A stretch of DNA of 64,000 nt, from the NCBI GenBank assembly GCA_940337035.1, contig CALNHX010002828.1, positions 62,001-126,000 of the forward strand, read 5' to 3'. This DNA is from Agriotes lineatus (taxonomy: Eukaryota; Arthropoda; Insecta; Coleoptera; Elateridae). Numbering within the stretch: position 1 is the first letter of the stretch; every line of letters starts with the position of its first letter. Below, in pieces: positions 30,650 to 42,362 of this stretch. The notes beneath the pieces were generated by a model. That model ran no database searches, was not told where the DNA came from, and saw only the letters and a program-made list of their open reading frames with translations. A program made the translations under genes and the position numbers.

Positions 30650-31940
30650 TCAATTAAGAAACTCAACTGGTAGTCTATGCAGATGACCTAGTGATCATTA
30701 GCAGAAGTAAGAAAGGGTTAATAGAAAGCCTGCAACACCTAGACAGGAAAGCAAAACTTTATGGACTACACACTTGTGTAACTCCTTTTATCCATGTCTG
30801 AGCGGGTCTTCCCCTTCCTCTTCTATTGTGTGGTGTATACATTAGTGCTGCTTTCGGCCACCGTTCCTCTCTCATCCTCATTACATGTCCGTACCATAGT
30901 AGTTGTCTCAACTCTATTCTTTTCGAGCTTGTATGTATCCTGTTTGTCTTTCTTCTTATTTCCTGGTTAGATTTATGTTGTAGTTTTGATACTCTGCATG
31001 CTCGTCTTAAAAAGTCCATTTCAACTGTATCTATGGCTTTCTTATCCTTTGTTGTCACTTTCCAGCACTCTCATCGGTATGTTAGAATTGGCTCAACTAT
31101 GACCCGATATAATGTTATTTTTGTTTTTGATTTCATGAATTTTGACCATAGTAATGAGTTTAGGATTCTAGTGACTTTCCTACCTTGCTGTATTCTGTTG
31201 TGCATATCTTTCTTTGTTGTACCTTCTTCCGAAATAATACTACACATTAATAAAAAAAAACAAAATACCTACAATTTAGCAAAAACCAAGAACGAGTGGA
31301 AAATCTCCGAATAGGAGAATATACGTTTGAAAAAGTGAATATGTATCTAGGATCAGGGATATCAATGCCAGAGCTACAAAGTAAAAAAGTTAAAGGAAAA
31401 CGCAAAAAGGCAGCAGATGCTTCTATAAATATAAAGCCATGTTCAACAACAAACACCTGAGCAGAAAAACTAAGATAAAAATGTATAACAATGATATGTC
31501 CCGTGGTAACGTATGCAATGCAGACATGGTCACTGAGAAAAACAAAGGACGAGGAATTAAGGCGTTTTGAAAAGAGAATTATAAGTCGTATACTAGGACC
31601 CAAGAAAACTGAAGACGGACAATATATAAGAAGAATGAATTATGAATTAGTAGAGGCTAGGAATGGAGAAGACATTGTAAAGTACGTAAAGGCACAAAGA
31701 CTAAAATGGTTCGGCTACTTAATGAGGAGCTAAGATGAGAAAACAAACACAAAAGAATAACGCAATGGAAGCTAATGGAACAAAGATACAAAGGGAGACC
31801 CAGGAGCACCTGGCAAGACAATATAGTGGAAGACCTAAGATTAATGGAACGGAATAACTGGAAAAATAAGTGTATTGGAAGAAAGACATGGAAAAAATAG
31901 TGCAGACTGCAAAAACACATAGAAGATTATAAAGAAAAGT
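30650..31940 (+). pseudogene. RTE-like LINE, second copy, fragmented
   Basis: It starts inside the polymerase with VVYADDLVIISRS (about 30668). It is interrupted by an opposite-strand insertion (30773-31238), then resumes with LGSGISMPELQSKKVKG-type words in shifting frames, an 80-residue open piece at 31491-31733 (VVTYAMQTWSLRKTKDEELR) and a C-terminal end with KGRPRSTWQDN (about 31793). Many stops; dead. Confidence 0.8.
30773..31238 (-). mobile_element. 3' fragment of another LINE, nested, with 8-bp TSD
   Basis: The minus strand encodes LRRACRVSKLQHKSNQEIRR, then LLWYGHVMRMREERWPK and RRGRGRPAQTW (30759-31058), the C-terminal end of an RTE/R1-type ORF2. Exact ACTACACA copies flank it at 30765-30772 and 31239-31246. 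It sits in the middle of the plus-strand LINE, in opposite orientation. Confidence 0.8.
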
Positions 31941-33507
31941 AAAGTGAAAAGTGGGGGCAGTTAAGAGAGGTATTTTCCGTTATCCCCACTTATAATATAA
32001 TATTATACAGTAGGGGATAAACATTCCTGGTGGATGAGGCTATAACCCGCTAAGGGTTGAATGACTATACAATATATTGTTAAAAATATGCTAGCTCCTC
32101 TTCGGCTGCATAATCATTTATTATGTACTATGTTATGTATTGGAGTTATCTCATATATTTGAAATAGTCATATAACTTTTGTATTCAGTATTTTACTTTA
32201 AGTTTGCCCTTTCTTAATACAATGCCCCGTTAGTTAACTATAATTACTTTCAAATCAAGTGCTCTTATCTCAGGATGGTTCCCCAAAATCTAGTTCTCTA
32301 TTAATTGAAGTTTTAAAATTGTATTTTCAAAATCTTTGACTACTAATGACGTTTACTGTCAAACTTGACTTCTATAACTCATCAAACCAGGTATTGACAA
32401 TCGTATTTTACATTGACACACATATTAATCAATTCACTACTTAAGTACTATATCAAGTAGATTTTCTCACTTTCTATTACTAAATGTTATTCAAAATGCT
32501 TTCATAAATTCTTTACACAAACCTTAATAACTTCTCTAGCCTTCACTGCAAAAATCCAACCAATAACGGTTCCAAATGATGACAGTCCGCAACACCTACC
32601 GCTTACTCCTCAAACAGTAACACCTATGATGATCTGTGTACCCTCGAACTGCATCCATCCTGTCAATAACTGCTACTGTTCCCAGAATCCAGTCCTGCTC
32701 CGTTACAAACGTCACCGTCACACCAATCAACACCTGGTAAGTTTTAATATTATGATGATCCAAATTTAACCTTGTTCCTTTTGCAGATAGTACGATGTCT
32801 GTAGCAAGACCCACAAAATCATCCAAATCAATCAGTTACTTGTAAGAATCTCCAATAGCATTCTGCATGCACGAACAAATCCAAATATCTTCACATAATG
32901 TAACCTTCTGTTTTCTTTATTTCCAATTAACTGTATTTGTATAATCTCTTCACCGATTATATGTCTCCATGAAGTCCAATTTATAATTTCTCCTTAGCCC
33001 CTTTTAATTTGTAGTTACCAATAATTAGATAAAATAAAGCTTAAATTCCTTGTTTTTTATTCACCAAATTTGTTAATTTCAAAAATACATGTCTGCTTTT
33101 TATGAGTTGTTTCAGCAACTAATTTCTAAACAAAATTTTCATTCCTGTTAGATACCATTCTTAATGTACACTGCTATATTTTAAATATTCTATTATTACA
33201 GGTTATTCATTCTTATCCTTCTAACAAATACATTTGTCAATTGTAACCTTGGCTTGAACTTTTTTTAACATTTACTGCAACCATCAATATTTTGAATATA
33301 CAATTTCTAATCATTATTAAATTATCTCACCCATTGTCTCAATTAACTTTCATGATTCATATTAAATTTATCCCCCAATTTTTATCTATACCTACGCCTC
33401 AAAATTTAATTGTAATAATCTTCCAAATTTATTAGTTTTAAATATTTCTTTATTATGATTGATCACACTACCTCGTGTATCATAATAATATATAACAAAT
33501 AATTTAA
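31941..33507. other. AT-rich spacer
   Basis: No supported gene. An open frame on the minus strand at 32596-32826 has no recognisable domain and I do not call it. Confidence 0.4.
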
Positions 33508-33800
33508 GATGTCTGTATCTATACAAAATAGTTTAAAAACACGAGATGAGTGCTCGGTAAAAATTAGTAGTGTGTTACCTAATGATTAGACAGGTAAATC
33601 ATAATATTTAAGTTTTAACGCTAAACTAGTAGTCGGGGTTTACTAGCTAACTAATTACAGATCTTGGCTACTGCTCCAACCTTTGCAAGTTCGATCCCTG
33701 TTCCTGGTGAAGATAAAAAGACTTATTAAATATAAGCAAGGACCACTTCATCTACAGTGATGGATACCAATAATGCCATATTCACGGATTCGTCCTGTAA
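33508..33800 (+). repeat. tRNA-like SINE candidate, copy 1
   Basis: Homologous to 41189-41490. It contains an A-box-like TTTACTAGCTAACTAATTA and a B-box-like AAGTTCGATCCCT, spaced as in a tRNA-derived polymerase III promoter. The two copies share GTCTGTATCTATACAAAATA and ATTCGTCCTGTAA. They could be SINE insertions or part of the duplicated gene 1 and gene 2 flanks. Confidence 0.5.
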
Positions 33801-33803
33801 GTA

Positions 33804-34157
33804 GTGCCATCTAGTGGTAATATTTATTACTCCAGGGACTTTGTTCAAAAAAATTACATTTGTGAAACTCATGTGCCTATATACAGAGACAATCTAAAAT
33901 CGCGAAGAAACTACACGCGGCGATATTCGCATATCAGGAAGAGGCTTAATCAGTTGGAGCAACATTTCAGGAAGAATAATCTAGAAGTCCCAGCATATAC
34001 AACTGAAAACATTGTTGACACTGTTCAAAAACTAAGCAGAGCCTTAGATTGCAATGACAAGGCTGAAAATATTGAAGTTTGTCACCGCTCGTCGAAATTT
34101 ACCAGTAATTCTGATAATACCAAAAATATTGTCGTCAGGTTCTTTCTCAACAATTAG
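33804..34157 (+). CDS. LINE ORF1-type fragment
   Basis: 117 residues. The part from RLNQLEQHFRKNNLEV through NIVDTVQKLSRALDC and IEVCHRSSKF to KNIVVRF follows the common insect LINE ORF1 pattern (coiled coil, then the NNLEV...CHR...IVVRF block). Ends in a stop; no start is evident. The preceding SINE-like sequence runs straight into it. Confidence 0.6.
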   Translation: MPSSGNIYYSRDFVQKNYICETHVPIYRDNLKSRRNYTRRYSHIRKRLNQLEQHFRKNNLEVPAYTTENIVDTVQKLSRALDCNDKAENIEVCHRSSKFTSNSDNTKNIVVRFFLNN

Positions 34158-34925
34158 GTAAAACATGTGATATGTCGATATTCCGTCTGTTTATGACGAT
34201 CACTTATAAAATATTTTAAAAACTATTACTTTCGATCTGATAATACAAATTTTATTATTCTAGGTCTAGACCATACCGACAGCGTAGTTATAATACCGCT
34301 TAATGTCTGTTCAACAAGAACATAAGTCGACAAAGATATAGAAATAAATGCAAAAGATTCCTTCTAAAAGCTTTTCGGTGTTTACATCCAACCGACGGGA
34401 CACCTCACTGAACTTCATTTTCACACTTTTCTTGAACGCCAAAGTGGTTGCTCTTCACAAAAGTTATGCACCTTCATGACACTTTTCATATAATTTTGGT
34501 TTAGTCGCGATTGATTGAGTGGTTCCAGCAAAAATTGCAAATCAGTAAAATGGTCTAGCCCGAAAGTAATACTTCGGCAGGTTGTGCTGAAGTAATACTA
34601 AAAGTTAAGAAAAATACATTTATGTATGATCGATCAATAATAATAGGGGTTTTAGAACTCATTTTGATGCGTAAAACAAGTCTTTTTCGCCCATTCACGT
34701 CATTTTAGCCGACGAAAACAGATTTTGTCGCCCGCTGACGCTATTTTAGTTATAATTTATAAATACACATTCCTAAAAACCATAGAGACAAAGTATCTAT
34801 AATTTTGTATACAACATATTTAATTCGATCACTATTAACTAAGCTTTTTTTAAGAAGAAACCACAAATTTTTTGGAATCATTGTCGCTCAAAAATTGAAA
34901 AAATTAGATCCTTCGATTACTTGTA
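34158..34925. other. Spacer
   Basis: No feature I can support. Confidence 0.4.
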
Positions 34926-34929
34926 TTAA

Positions 34930-35384
34930 AAAAATGGCTAAATTTAAAATGTTGTTTGGCATATAACGATGTGGTTAACATTATTACAAACATTCCTAAA
35001 GGGTTAAATCTTGATCTAGATTCTATATTTGATGAATTCACACCTGTTAACAAAATTCTCAATTTAATTTAAAATGACGAAGCCTTTGTGTGCAGTCAAA
35101 ACAGTTAAAAAATGGCTCCTTATTTTGGAAAAACTGAGGAAACTCCAAATATTGATATTTTGATGTCATTTATTTTCAGAATTCCTGCAACCTCGGCCTT
35201 TGTAGAAAGGGTCTTTAGTATTATGAGAAATAAGTGGAACGGTGTTAGAAATCGCGCTTCAGTAGATTTAACTAAATCAGAATTACTAATAATGGTATAT
35301 TTTGATTTAAATTGTACAGAATTCTATAATTCTATAAAAACTAAAAAGGTGCAAACCAACGAAATATATACCTATCATGGATGA
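34930..35384 (+). pseudogene. hAT transposase, C-terminal dimerisation domain
   Basis: The 90-residue open piece 35112-35384 has FRIPATSAFVERVFSIMRNK followed by NRASVDLTKSELLI, the conserved hAT C-terminal block. Upstream, in the same frame, VVNIITNIPKGLNLDLDSIF continues the protein but is cut by stops near 35071 and 35110. It is not obviously linked to any short hAT-like element in the window; it lies 0.2 kb left of one. Confidence 0.85.
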
Positions 35385-35561
35385 TGGGTATATTTTTATT
35401 TCATTTATTCAAAGTTTGTAAAATTTATAATAAAGTTGTCTCCTATATATTTTGGAAATCTCCTATATAATTTGTTACCTTCTCTTATATAAAGGCTTTT
35501 TAAATCTGGCAACCCTACATATATGTATGCTGCTACAAACGTGACGTTTTTGCACAGGTAA

Positions 35562-37696
35562 TAGAGATGGGCGATTCGACTCACGCGAGTGATGCGATTC
35601 ATTTGAATCGACTCAGCAAACTGATCTATTCAATCGGAGTCGTTCATATGAACGACTCGAGTCAGATGAGTTGTGTTGGTTGCATAGCTTCTACAGATTC
35701 AAAGACACATCGTTCGTTCATTTGGATCGTTCACTTGAATCGTTCGTTCATCTAGATTCTCGGAAACACCGATTGCTAGCTACCCTTGCAGGCAGGTAGC
35801 CGAGAAACGTGTTACAGAGAATTATGCCTTGGAGTGCATGTGTATTCCAGATGTGCAAAATTTGCACTTACAGCATTGCAGACAATACAATGCTGACGAA
35901 TAAATACTTCAAATGACTTTTTTGACTCGGCTATCGCTTCGTCATAAGAAGTAACATTCTCACTCTCTAAAATCATTAATTTTGCGCACTTAATACAAAA
36001 ATAACTAATAATATAATTTTTAAAGAATGTACAATTTGCAAACTTCACTTTGAAACAATTTTTTGGCTTTGCCTAATTGTTTCGCCATTTATCCAATTAT
36101 TTCAGGCTTAACCTGTATATTTTTAGTTAAATTATAATTCCTTTTGCATTTCGAATTCGTAAATTTTCCAAACCAACGCATTTTGTACCTGCATCAAGTT
36201 CTTATCGTTTGCGCAATGCCCTCTCTGACCCGCGCTATCTCTTATCAGAGTGCAAGCCTTCCTCGAGGAAACGAAATTGTCGTCCGAGGACTCATTCTTT
36301 TCACCTAGGGCAGCGCATTTCGCGCGGCCGAGATTTTATGTTAATTATATTAAATTACGTGCGCTCAACCAATTTCAATGAGCAATGTGTTTTCTAAGGG
36401 CTGATTATTATCAGGTACGATTGCGCTTTTCTGTCTTATTATCCCCATAGTTATTACATTTTTTGTTAGCTCTTAATTACCAGTTCCGTTTCAACAACGA
36501 GTTTATCTCGGAGGCCAAGCCTTATCGCACTTTCGACACCTCCTGAGTTCGGCGTTTTGCGGCCTTTTGAAGATGCTTTTGCTGCCTTTTTGGGGATGCT
36601 TCTGCAGCAATTTTCTGCGCATCCTTGGCGATTCCAACAAGGGTTGTAGCCGTTCACGTCCAGCTTATTTTGCGAGGTTAGTTGTGCTGTTCCGAGATTT
36701 ATCGTGTTTTTGATAACTGGTTTTATTAGATGACTGTGATAAGCTTATCCCACGAGTGTTTTTGTTAAAGTTATTAAAATAACCCGAAAGGGGTTCTTAA
36801 TTTTATGCGTGTCGCAACCTTCAGTTAACGCACAATGTTGTTATTACATTATTTACATTTTAATTATCCTGATTATTTGTTACTGACTCTTCAAAACTTT
36901 TATTAATGATTAATTAAACGCTAGTCACTTGTAGTTTATTTTTTTCTTATTATTTGGAATCTTTTGATTTCTGGCGCCCATTTCCATTTCCTTTCCTTTT
37001 TTGAAGACATTCCAGGGTACATAGCTGATGATTTGAACCTACGATCTAAGGCCGCCGATATTTGAGCTAGTTCGGCCATCGCGGTGAGTAAAGGAAGAGT
37101 TTTTCAGAGCTGCCGTGGTGTATAAATGGTAGGGGGGTTGATCTGCGATTTTTACTACCATTGCTTATTTTATTAATTAATCGCAGGTCGGCTTTCTTAT
37201 TGTTTCAACTTCAACTAGTAATACTGGTATGTCTATTAAACGTTTAACTAGTTTGCGTAGTTGTTTTATTGTTTTATGAATAGAATATAGATCCTAAACT
37301 ATCAAATAAATAGTTATTTTTGTATCTAGAATGCAAACTGCTACGATTGCGTTGGAAAGTGAGATTTTTTGACGAGCCAAAACTTAATTTGAGAACAAGC
37401 ATTTTTGATTCAAGATAAAAAAATCTGAACTAATACACTAATATTAAGAAAAACTAAAATAAAAATTACAGAACTATTCAAAAAATTAGGTCGATTCAAC
37501 TCAAAAAGCGGGAAAGTGAGCGACCGACTCCATTCGATTCGAGTTAATCCCACCACACCGCCTAAGGGAGCCGAGAGCCGAAATTCGATCTTGTTCAGGT
37601 TGGAGTCGTTCAATCCGAAGTGAGTCATTGGATCGAATCGTTTACTGAATCGAGTCGTTCATTGTGAACGACTCACTCACGACCGACCCACGTCTA
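35562..37696. mobile_element. hAT-like element with GAGTCGTTC words upstream of gene 2
   Basis: Ends TAGAGATGGGCGATTCGAC (left) and GTCGGTCGTG-type (complement of the right end TAGACGTGGGTCGG). Subterminal zones (35570-35760 and 37490-37690) are packed with GAATCGTTC, GAGTCGTTC and AACGACTC in both orientations. Flanking 8-mers ACAGGTAA and CCAGGTCT match at 5 of 8, so the duplication is only suggestive. The 1.7-kb interior has no recognised protein. The right end stands about 20 bp from the shared leader of zinc-finger gene 2. Confidence 0.65.
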
Positions 37697-37963
37697 CCAG
37701 GTCTGTTCTTGTCTTTGTACCAGGTAATGGCGGTTGATGGTAGTTTGTCTATCACTTCAATCGTTATATTTACTGCTAGTTCATTCTCTGAACGAGTTAC
37801 CTATTTCTTCGAATTTCATGTTATTCCGTGTAAGTAAGAATATTAGACTCTGAATAGAAAGATTTTTAATATTTTTTAAACAAACATCCAGGTTTACCTA
37901 ACAGATTTGTTGTGCCCGTTATTTTCAGATATTGATTTTCTTACATCCGAATTCTTTATAATA
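37697..37963 (+). promoter_or_regulatory. Gene 2 leader: non-coding exon 1 and intron
   Basis: Paralogous to 22385-22621. Exon 1 ends at 37829 (donor GTAAGTAAG), the intron ends at 37928 (TTTTCAG), and exon 2 begins ATATTGATTTTCTTACATC. The ATG at 37964 is chosen because it aligns with the ATG of genes 1 and 3 (ATGGATGTAGAACATGAA); the open frame extends further upstream, but only into the intron. Confidence 0.7.
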
Positions 37964-39298
37964 ATGGATGTAGAACATGAATTAGATATTAAACAGGAAA
38001 AAATTGAGGTAAAGGATGAACTACTTGATTCTTGTGCAGCAAGTGGAAGTCACTTAGAAGGACAGTTACTTTGCAAGGTTTGTGAATATGAAGCAAAGGA
38101 CGAGCGTAGTTTCTTGGAACATAATAAAGCTCATACTGATCAGTTTTACACATCTTCCATTTGTGAAGATAAAACTGCAGGGAAATGTAAGTTAGTTAAG
38201 CGTTTGAAGACCAATAGACGTGAAAAACCTTATTCCTTTCTAGGTGATTTGGTAAACCCTATGAAGACGCATACAGGAAGAAAACCTTATAAATGTTGTA
38301 TTTGTGCATATAGAGCAACACGAAAAAGTGATTTAGTGAGCCATATGAAGACACATACAATAGAAAAACCTTATCAGTGTTTTATTTGCAAATATAAAGC
38401 AGCACGAAAAAATAATTTAGTTATGCATATGAAGACTCATACAGGAGAAAAACCTTATTCATGTTCTATTTGCGAGTATAAAGCAGGACGAAGAAATACT
38501 TTAGTTGAACATATGAGGACGCATACAGGAGAAAAACCTTATTCATGTTCTATTTGCGAGTACAAAGCAGGACGAAAAGATACTTTAGTTGAACATATGA
38601 GGACGCATACAGGAGAAAGACCTTATTCATGTTCTATTTGCAAATATCAAGCAGCACAAAAAAATAATTTAGTTATTCATATGAACACACATACCGGAGA
38701 AAAACGTTATTCATGTTTTATTTGCAAATATAAAGCAGCACAAAAAAGTGCTTTAGTAACCCATATCAAGACGCATACAAGAGAAAAACTTTATTCATGT
38801 TTAATTTGCGGGCATAAAACAGTACGAAAAGATAGTTTAGTTAAACATATGAACACACATATAGGAGAAAAACCCTATTCATGTTCTATTTGCGAATATA
38901 AAACAACAGATAAAAGTAATTTAATTAAACATATGAAGAGGCATACAGGAGATAAACCTTACTCATGTTCTATTTGCGAGTATAAAGCAGGACGAAAAGA
39001 TACTTTAGTTGAACATATGAGGACGCATACAGGAGAAAAACCCTATTCATGTTCTATTTGCGAATATAAATTAGCACAAAAAAGTGCTTTAGTGACCCAT
39101 ATGAAGACGCATACAGGAGAAAAACCTTATTCATGTTCTCTTTGCGATTATAAAACAGGACGAAAACATACCTTAGTTGAACATATGAGGACACATACAG
39201 GAGAAAACCCCTATTCATGTTCTACTTGCGAATATAAAGCAGCAACAAAATCCACTTTAGCTAAACATGTCAAGACACATAATGGAGAAAAACCTTAA
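37964..39298 (+). CDS. Zinc-finger gene 2, intact C2H2 protein
   Basis: 444 residues. N-terminus MDVEHELDIKQEKIEVKDEL with two SUMO-type motifs (IKQE, VKDE), one finger-like unit (LLCKVCEYEAKD...HNKAH), a degenerate unit, then 12 consecutive C2H2 fingers with TGEKP linkers ending TGEKP-type at the TAA. Three fingers (AGRRNTLVEH, AGRKDTLVEH twice) share the same recognition-helix residues, so they should contact the same triplet. Expected to be nuclear and sequence-specific. Compared with gene 1 it lacks about 48 residues after HEL. No frame damage: this is the best candidate for a working gene in the window. Confidence 0.9.
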   Translation: MDVEHELDIKQEKIEVKDELLDSCAASGSHLEGQLLCKVCEYEAKDERSFLEHNKAHTDQFYTSSICEDKTAGKCKLVKRLKTNRREKPYSFLGDLVNPMKTHTGRKPYKCCICAYRATRKSDLVSHMKTHTIEKPYQCFICKYKAARKNNLVMHMKTHTGEKPYSCSICEYKAGRRNTLVEHMRTHTGEKPYSCSICEYKAGRKDTLVEHMRTHTGERPYSCSICKYQAAQKNNLVIHMNTHTGEKRYSCFICKYKAAQKSALVTHIKTHTREKLYSCLICGHKTVRKDSLVKHMNTHIGEKPYSCSICEYKTTDKSNLIKHMKRHTGDKPYSCSICEYKAGRKDTLVEHMRTHTGEKPYSCSICEYKLAQKSALVTHMKTHTGEKPYSCSLCDYKTGRKHTLVEHMRTHTGENPYSCSTCEYKAATKSTLAKHVKTHNGEKP

Positions 39299-39371
39299 GC
39301 ATCTTCTATTTGCGAATATAAAGCAGCAAAAAGATCTTCTTTAGCTAAACATGTAAAGGTACATAACTAAA
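39299..39371 (+). other. Dead terminal finger after the gene 2 stop
   Basis: In frame after the TAA: ASSICEYKAAKRSSLAKHVK to a second TAA. The first Cys is lost, as in gene 1 after its matching stop. This is now 3' UTR. Confidence 0.7.
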
Positions 39372-41075
39372 GAAAAACCGTAGTAGTTATAAGCTTGTCT
39401 TGACTTTTGCAGTTCATACTGCTGGCTGCTTGAAGGTTATCTAAAATCAGCATTTAGATAGCTTTCCAAGATGTTGACAGCATGAAGATATTTATTTGTG
39501 TTCTGTTAGTGCAAGAGCAAAATCCTAGTATTCTGTTGCTTGCGAATTTAAAGCAGAACGAAAATATGATTTGGTCAGGTATATGGATAAGGAAATATCT
39601 TAAATAAAATTCTATGTAGAAGAACAAATAGAGGAAAAAGAGATATTTTTATGTTAAATTTACGAGTATTGGATTTTGTAAAATGTATCAAAAATGAAAT
39701 AAATTGAAATTAAATTAAACAAAAAAGTAACATTTGGAAAGATATGAATTATGAAATAATGTTAAGAGAATCGATGTAGATTAGTGTAGGGTTGATTACT
39801 TACTTACTGTACTTACACTTGCGAGCACTCAGTGTATTCTCATTAGCTATTGCAAAATTGATGTAAGTGATAGGAAAAGTAAGCTTGTATTTTTCTTTTA
39901 TTCCAATAATGTGACTACACTAAATATCAAATAAGAATGCAGTCATATTTTACAATAATTTCGTCCTATATAATTCCATTAAATGTTGTAGGCCAGCTTC
40001 TTTTATCTACTACTTATCAGTTTTCCTTTTATATTTTTAAGATTCATACCGAATGTCAAATTGACAATTTTGAAAAATTATAGTAATGATGACTTTGTTT
40101 CGATCAATTACAGCCATACTTGTGATTACTACTTAGTTCCAACCTTCCAACTACTGTATGCTTATTTGAAATTTAGTATAGTATACATAATTGGTGTGGG
40201 AGCTTAGAATTCAGAATTAAATATGCTTGCATATCATACCTGTGAATATTCATGGTGTGTTGTCACCGCTTTAACGCAAAACCACTACATCTTACTTATA
40301 ACTTATGTAACAAGGAAGGTGCCTGATTTCTAACATGTAATAATTAATACTCATATAAAATAAACATCGTTTTAATTGTGAATTATGTAATATTTTGCAT
40401 TGACAATAAAATCTTGACCATTGGTATAAATTTTGAGTACGGTAATGCATATTTACAAGTTAAGTAATGATAAAAAGAGCGTTTACACCTTCCCATTCTT
40501 GAAAGGTTTAGGTGCAGCTTGTAGTAGCTGGGAATTGACATGAAGGAGGCAGCAGTGTGCTGCTTGCTACAGTGCAGATCACACACCCTGCTTTAGCATA
40601 TTACCAGAGTTGTAAATTGTATTTTCTGTGTTGTTTTATTCTATTTTATATTGTAATTAAACTACATGAAATATATCCAAACTTATTTCTCTCGCCATCA
40701 AGCTAGTAGATTGTAGATTCAGCATATATTCCACGAACATCATTTTTGACCTGCAGCAAGCTGTCACGGATTTCTACATTTTAATTTATTGAAAGTTGTA
40801 TATATTCTATTTGATTTTGTGTTAGCATCATACTGCTGCGTAACATTTACGCTAAATGGTTAACCGATAGTATTAAAACGAAGTTGATGAACGTGGAACG
40901 TGTAAGTAATGCAGGAAATGCATTTGTTGGCGGAAAGTTAAAAACAAACTGTTGTCGTGTTGGGTTGTTAGCATTGCGCAATACTTCCTTCAGTTTCAAT
41001 TTTCTCGAAAGATGTAACAAATACATTTTTTAAACCATCGTATTCTATATCAGAGTATAATTGAATTTTTTATTA
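39372..41075 (+). repeat. 3' flank of gene 2, paralogous to 26376-27960
   Basis: Non-coding segmental duplicate. It differs from the gene 1 flank by many substitutions and short indels, including CATACTGCTGCGTAACATTT and a local extra stretch at about 40860-40990. Confidence 0.8.
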
Positions 41076-41188
41076 TGGATAAATATTTTGTTAAAATTTA
41101 CCTATTCAATATTTCTAACGTATGGGATAGAACTAGCAGTTGCACTAGAAAATATTTTATCATCTTTAGAATAACAAAGTAATTGAAG

Positions 41189-41490
41189 GTGTCTGTATCT
41201 ATACAAAATAGTTTAGAAATTAAATAGGATTGCTCGGGAAAAATGTAATTAAAAAACTAGTAGGTACTGTGTTATCTAATTATGAGAAAGGTAAATCATA
41301 ATCTAAATTTTAATAGTAAACTAGTAGCCGGGTTTACTAGCTCAGTAATTACACATCCTGGCTAGTGATCCAAGGTTTTCAAGTTCGATTCCTGGTTCTA
41401 ATGCGGATAAAAAATTCAAATAAAAGCCAAGGCGGCTGCATTCCCAGTGGTGAGTTCCAATAAGGCTACAATCACAAATTCGTCCTGTAA
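41189..41490 (+). repeat. tRNA-like SINE candidate, copy 2
   Basis: A-box-like TTTACTAGCTCAGTAATTA and B-box-like AAGTTCGATTCCTGG, the better match of the two copies to polymerase III boxes. Homologous to 33508-33800. Confidence 0.5.
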
Positions 41491-42105
41491 CTAATGTTGC
41501 ACAAAATACTACATTTTTGGGTCATGTTTCTATACAGGGTGGGCATAGATTCCTTAAACTATAATAGACTGATTAAACCTAATATACCTTAGTCAAAGTC
41601 CCTCCAGTAAGAAGTTATAAGGGCTTGAAATACAATTTTTTTTTATGTTAATTTCCACAAATGTAAAGATATTGATTTCAACTTTGGCACACATACTTAC
41701 TATAACATACTGCACTAATGGAAAAATTTTTTGTAGACGAAACTCGACTGTAAGGCACTTTGCCTATCTTTAAAATATTTTTTTTAGTTTTACCTTTATT
41801 TTTTCTAAAATTTTTAATTATTCTCTGAAACGAAATTAAAAAGCGTACAAATAAGGTACTCTTAGTTCATAATCATAAAAGCAACTGTTTACCTTAAAAT
41901 TCCTCTCAAAGTTTTGGGTTGTTATTAAAACGTGCCATTATCAAGTAGCCATGATCACAAAAACAATGAGTAGTGATCGTAATCTAGTAAACAACAATGA
42001 TAATTTAATTCATGTGTAAAAAATCTCATAAACTGCGATATTTTTGTCATTTTGACAGCGGGTAAAGTTTGCTTTAACTTTTAAGGGCCGGTTCTACAAT
42101 GCAAG
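41491..42105. other. Spacer with an ACAGGGTGG-type end
   Basis: TATACAGGGTGGGCATAGATT at 41553 resembles the terminal sequence of several insect repeats, but no second end is seen. Otherwise nothing. Confidence 0.3.
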
Positions 42106-42362
42106 TAACATGTGAGCAAACGAAAATGAAATCAAGCTTGGCTTTGAATACTTGTTTTATGAATAATATGTTGGTGACACTGTAAGTCTATGTCAAATTC
42201 TAGGTTATTAGGTTAGGTTTTGCGTCAGTTTGTTTCAAAACTGACGCAAAACCTACCTGCTAATCTCAAATTTGACATAGACTTACAGTGTCACCAACAT
42301 ATTATTCATAAAACAAATATTTCAAAGCCAAGGTTGATTTCATTTTTGTTTGCTCACATGTT
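42106..42362. repeat. Nested hairpin: MITE copy 3 inside palindromic arms
   Basis: Core 42171-42297 (TTGGTGACACTGTAAGTC to its complement) is the same family as 8709 and 11424. The outer arms, about 64 bp, begin ACATGTGAGCAAACG and are complementary at about 95%, with the shared word ATGAATAATATG next to the core. They share nothing with the arms at 11.4 kb. Confidence 0.88.

Noticed and set aside
32596..32826. 76-codon minus-strand ORF as a gene
   Set aside because: No recognisable motif, no splice context, no copy elsewhere in the window.
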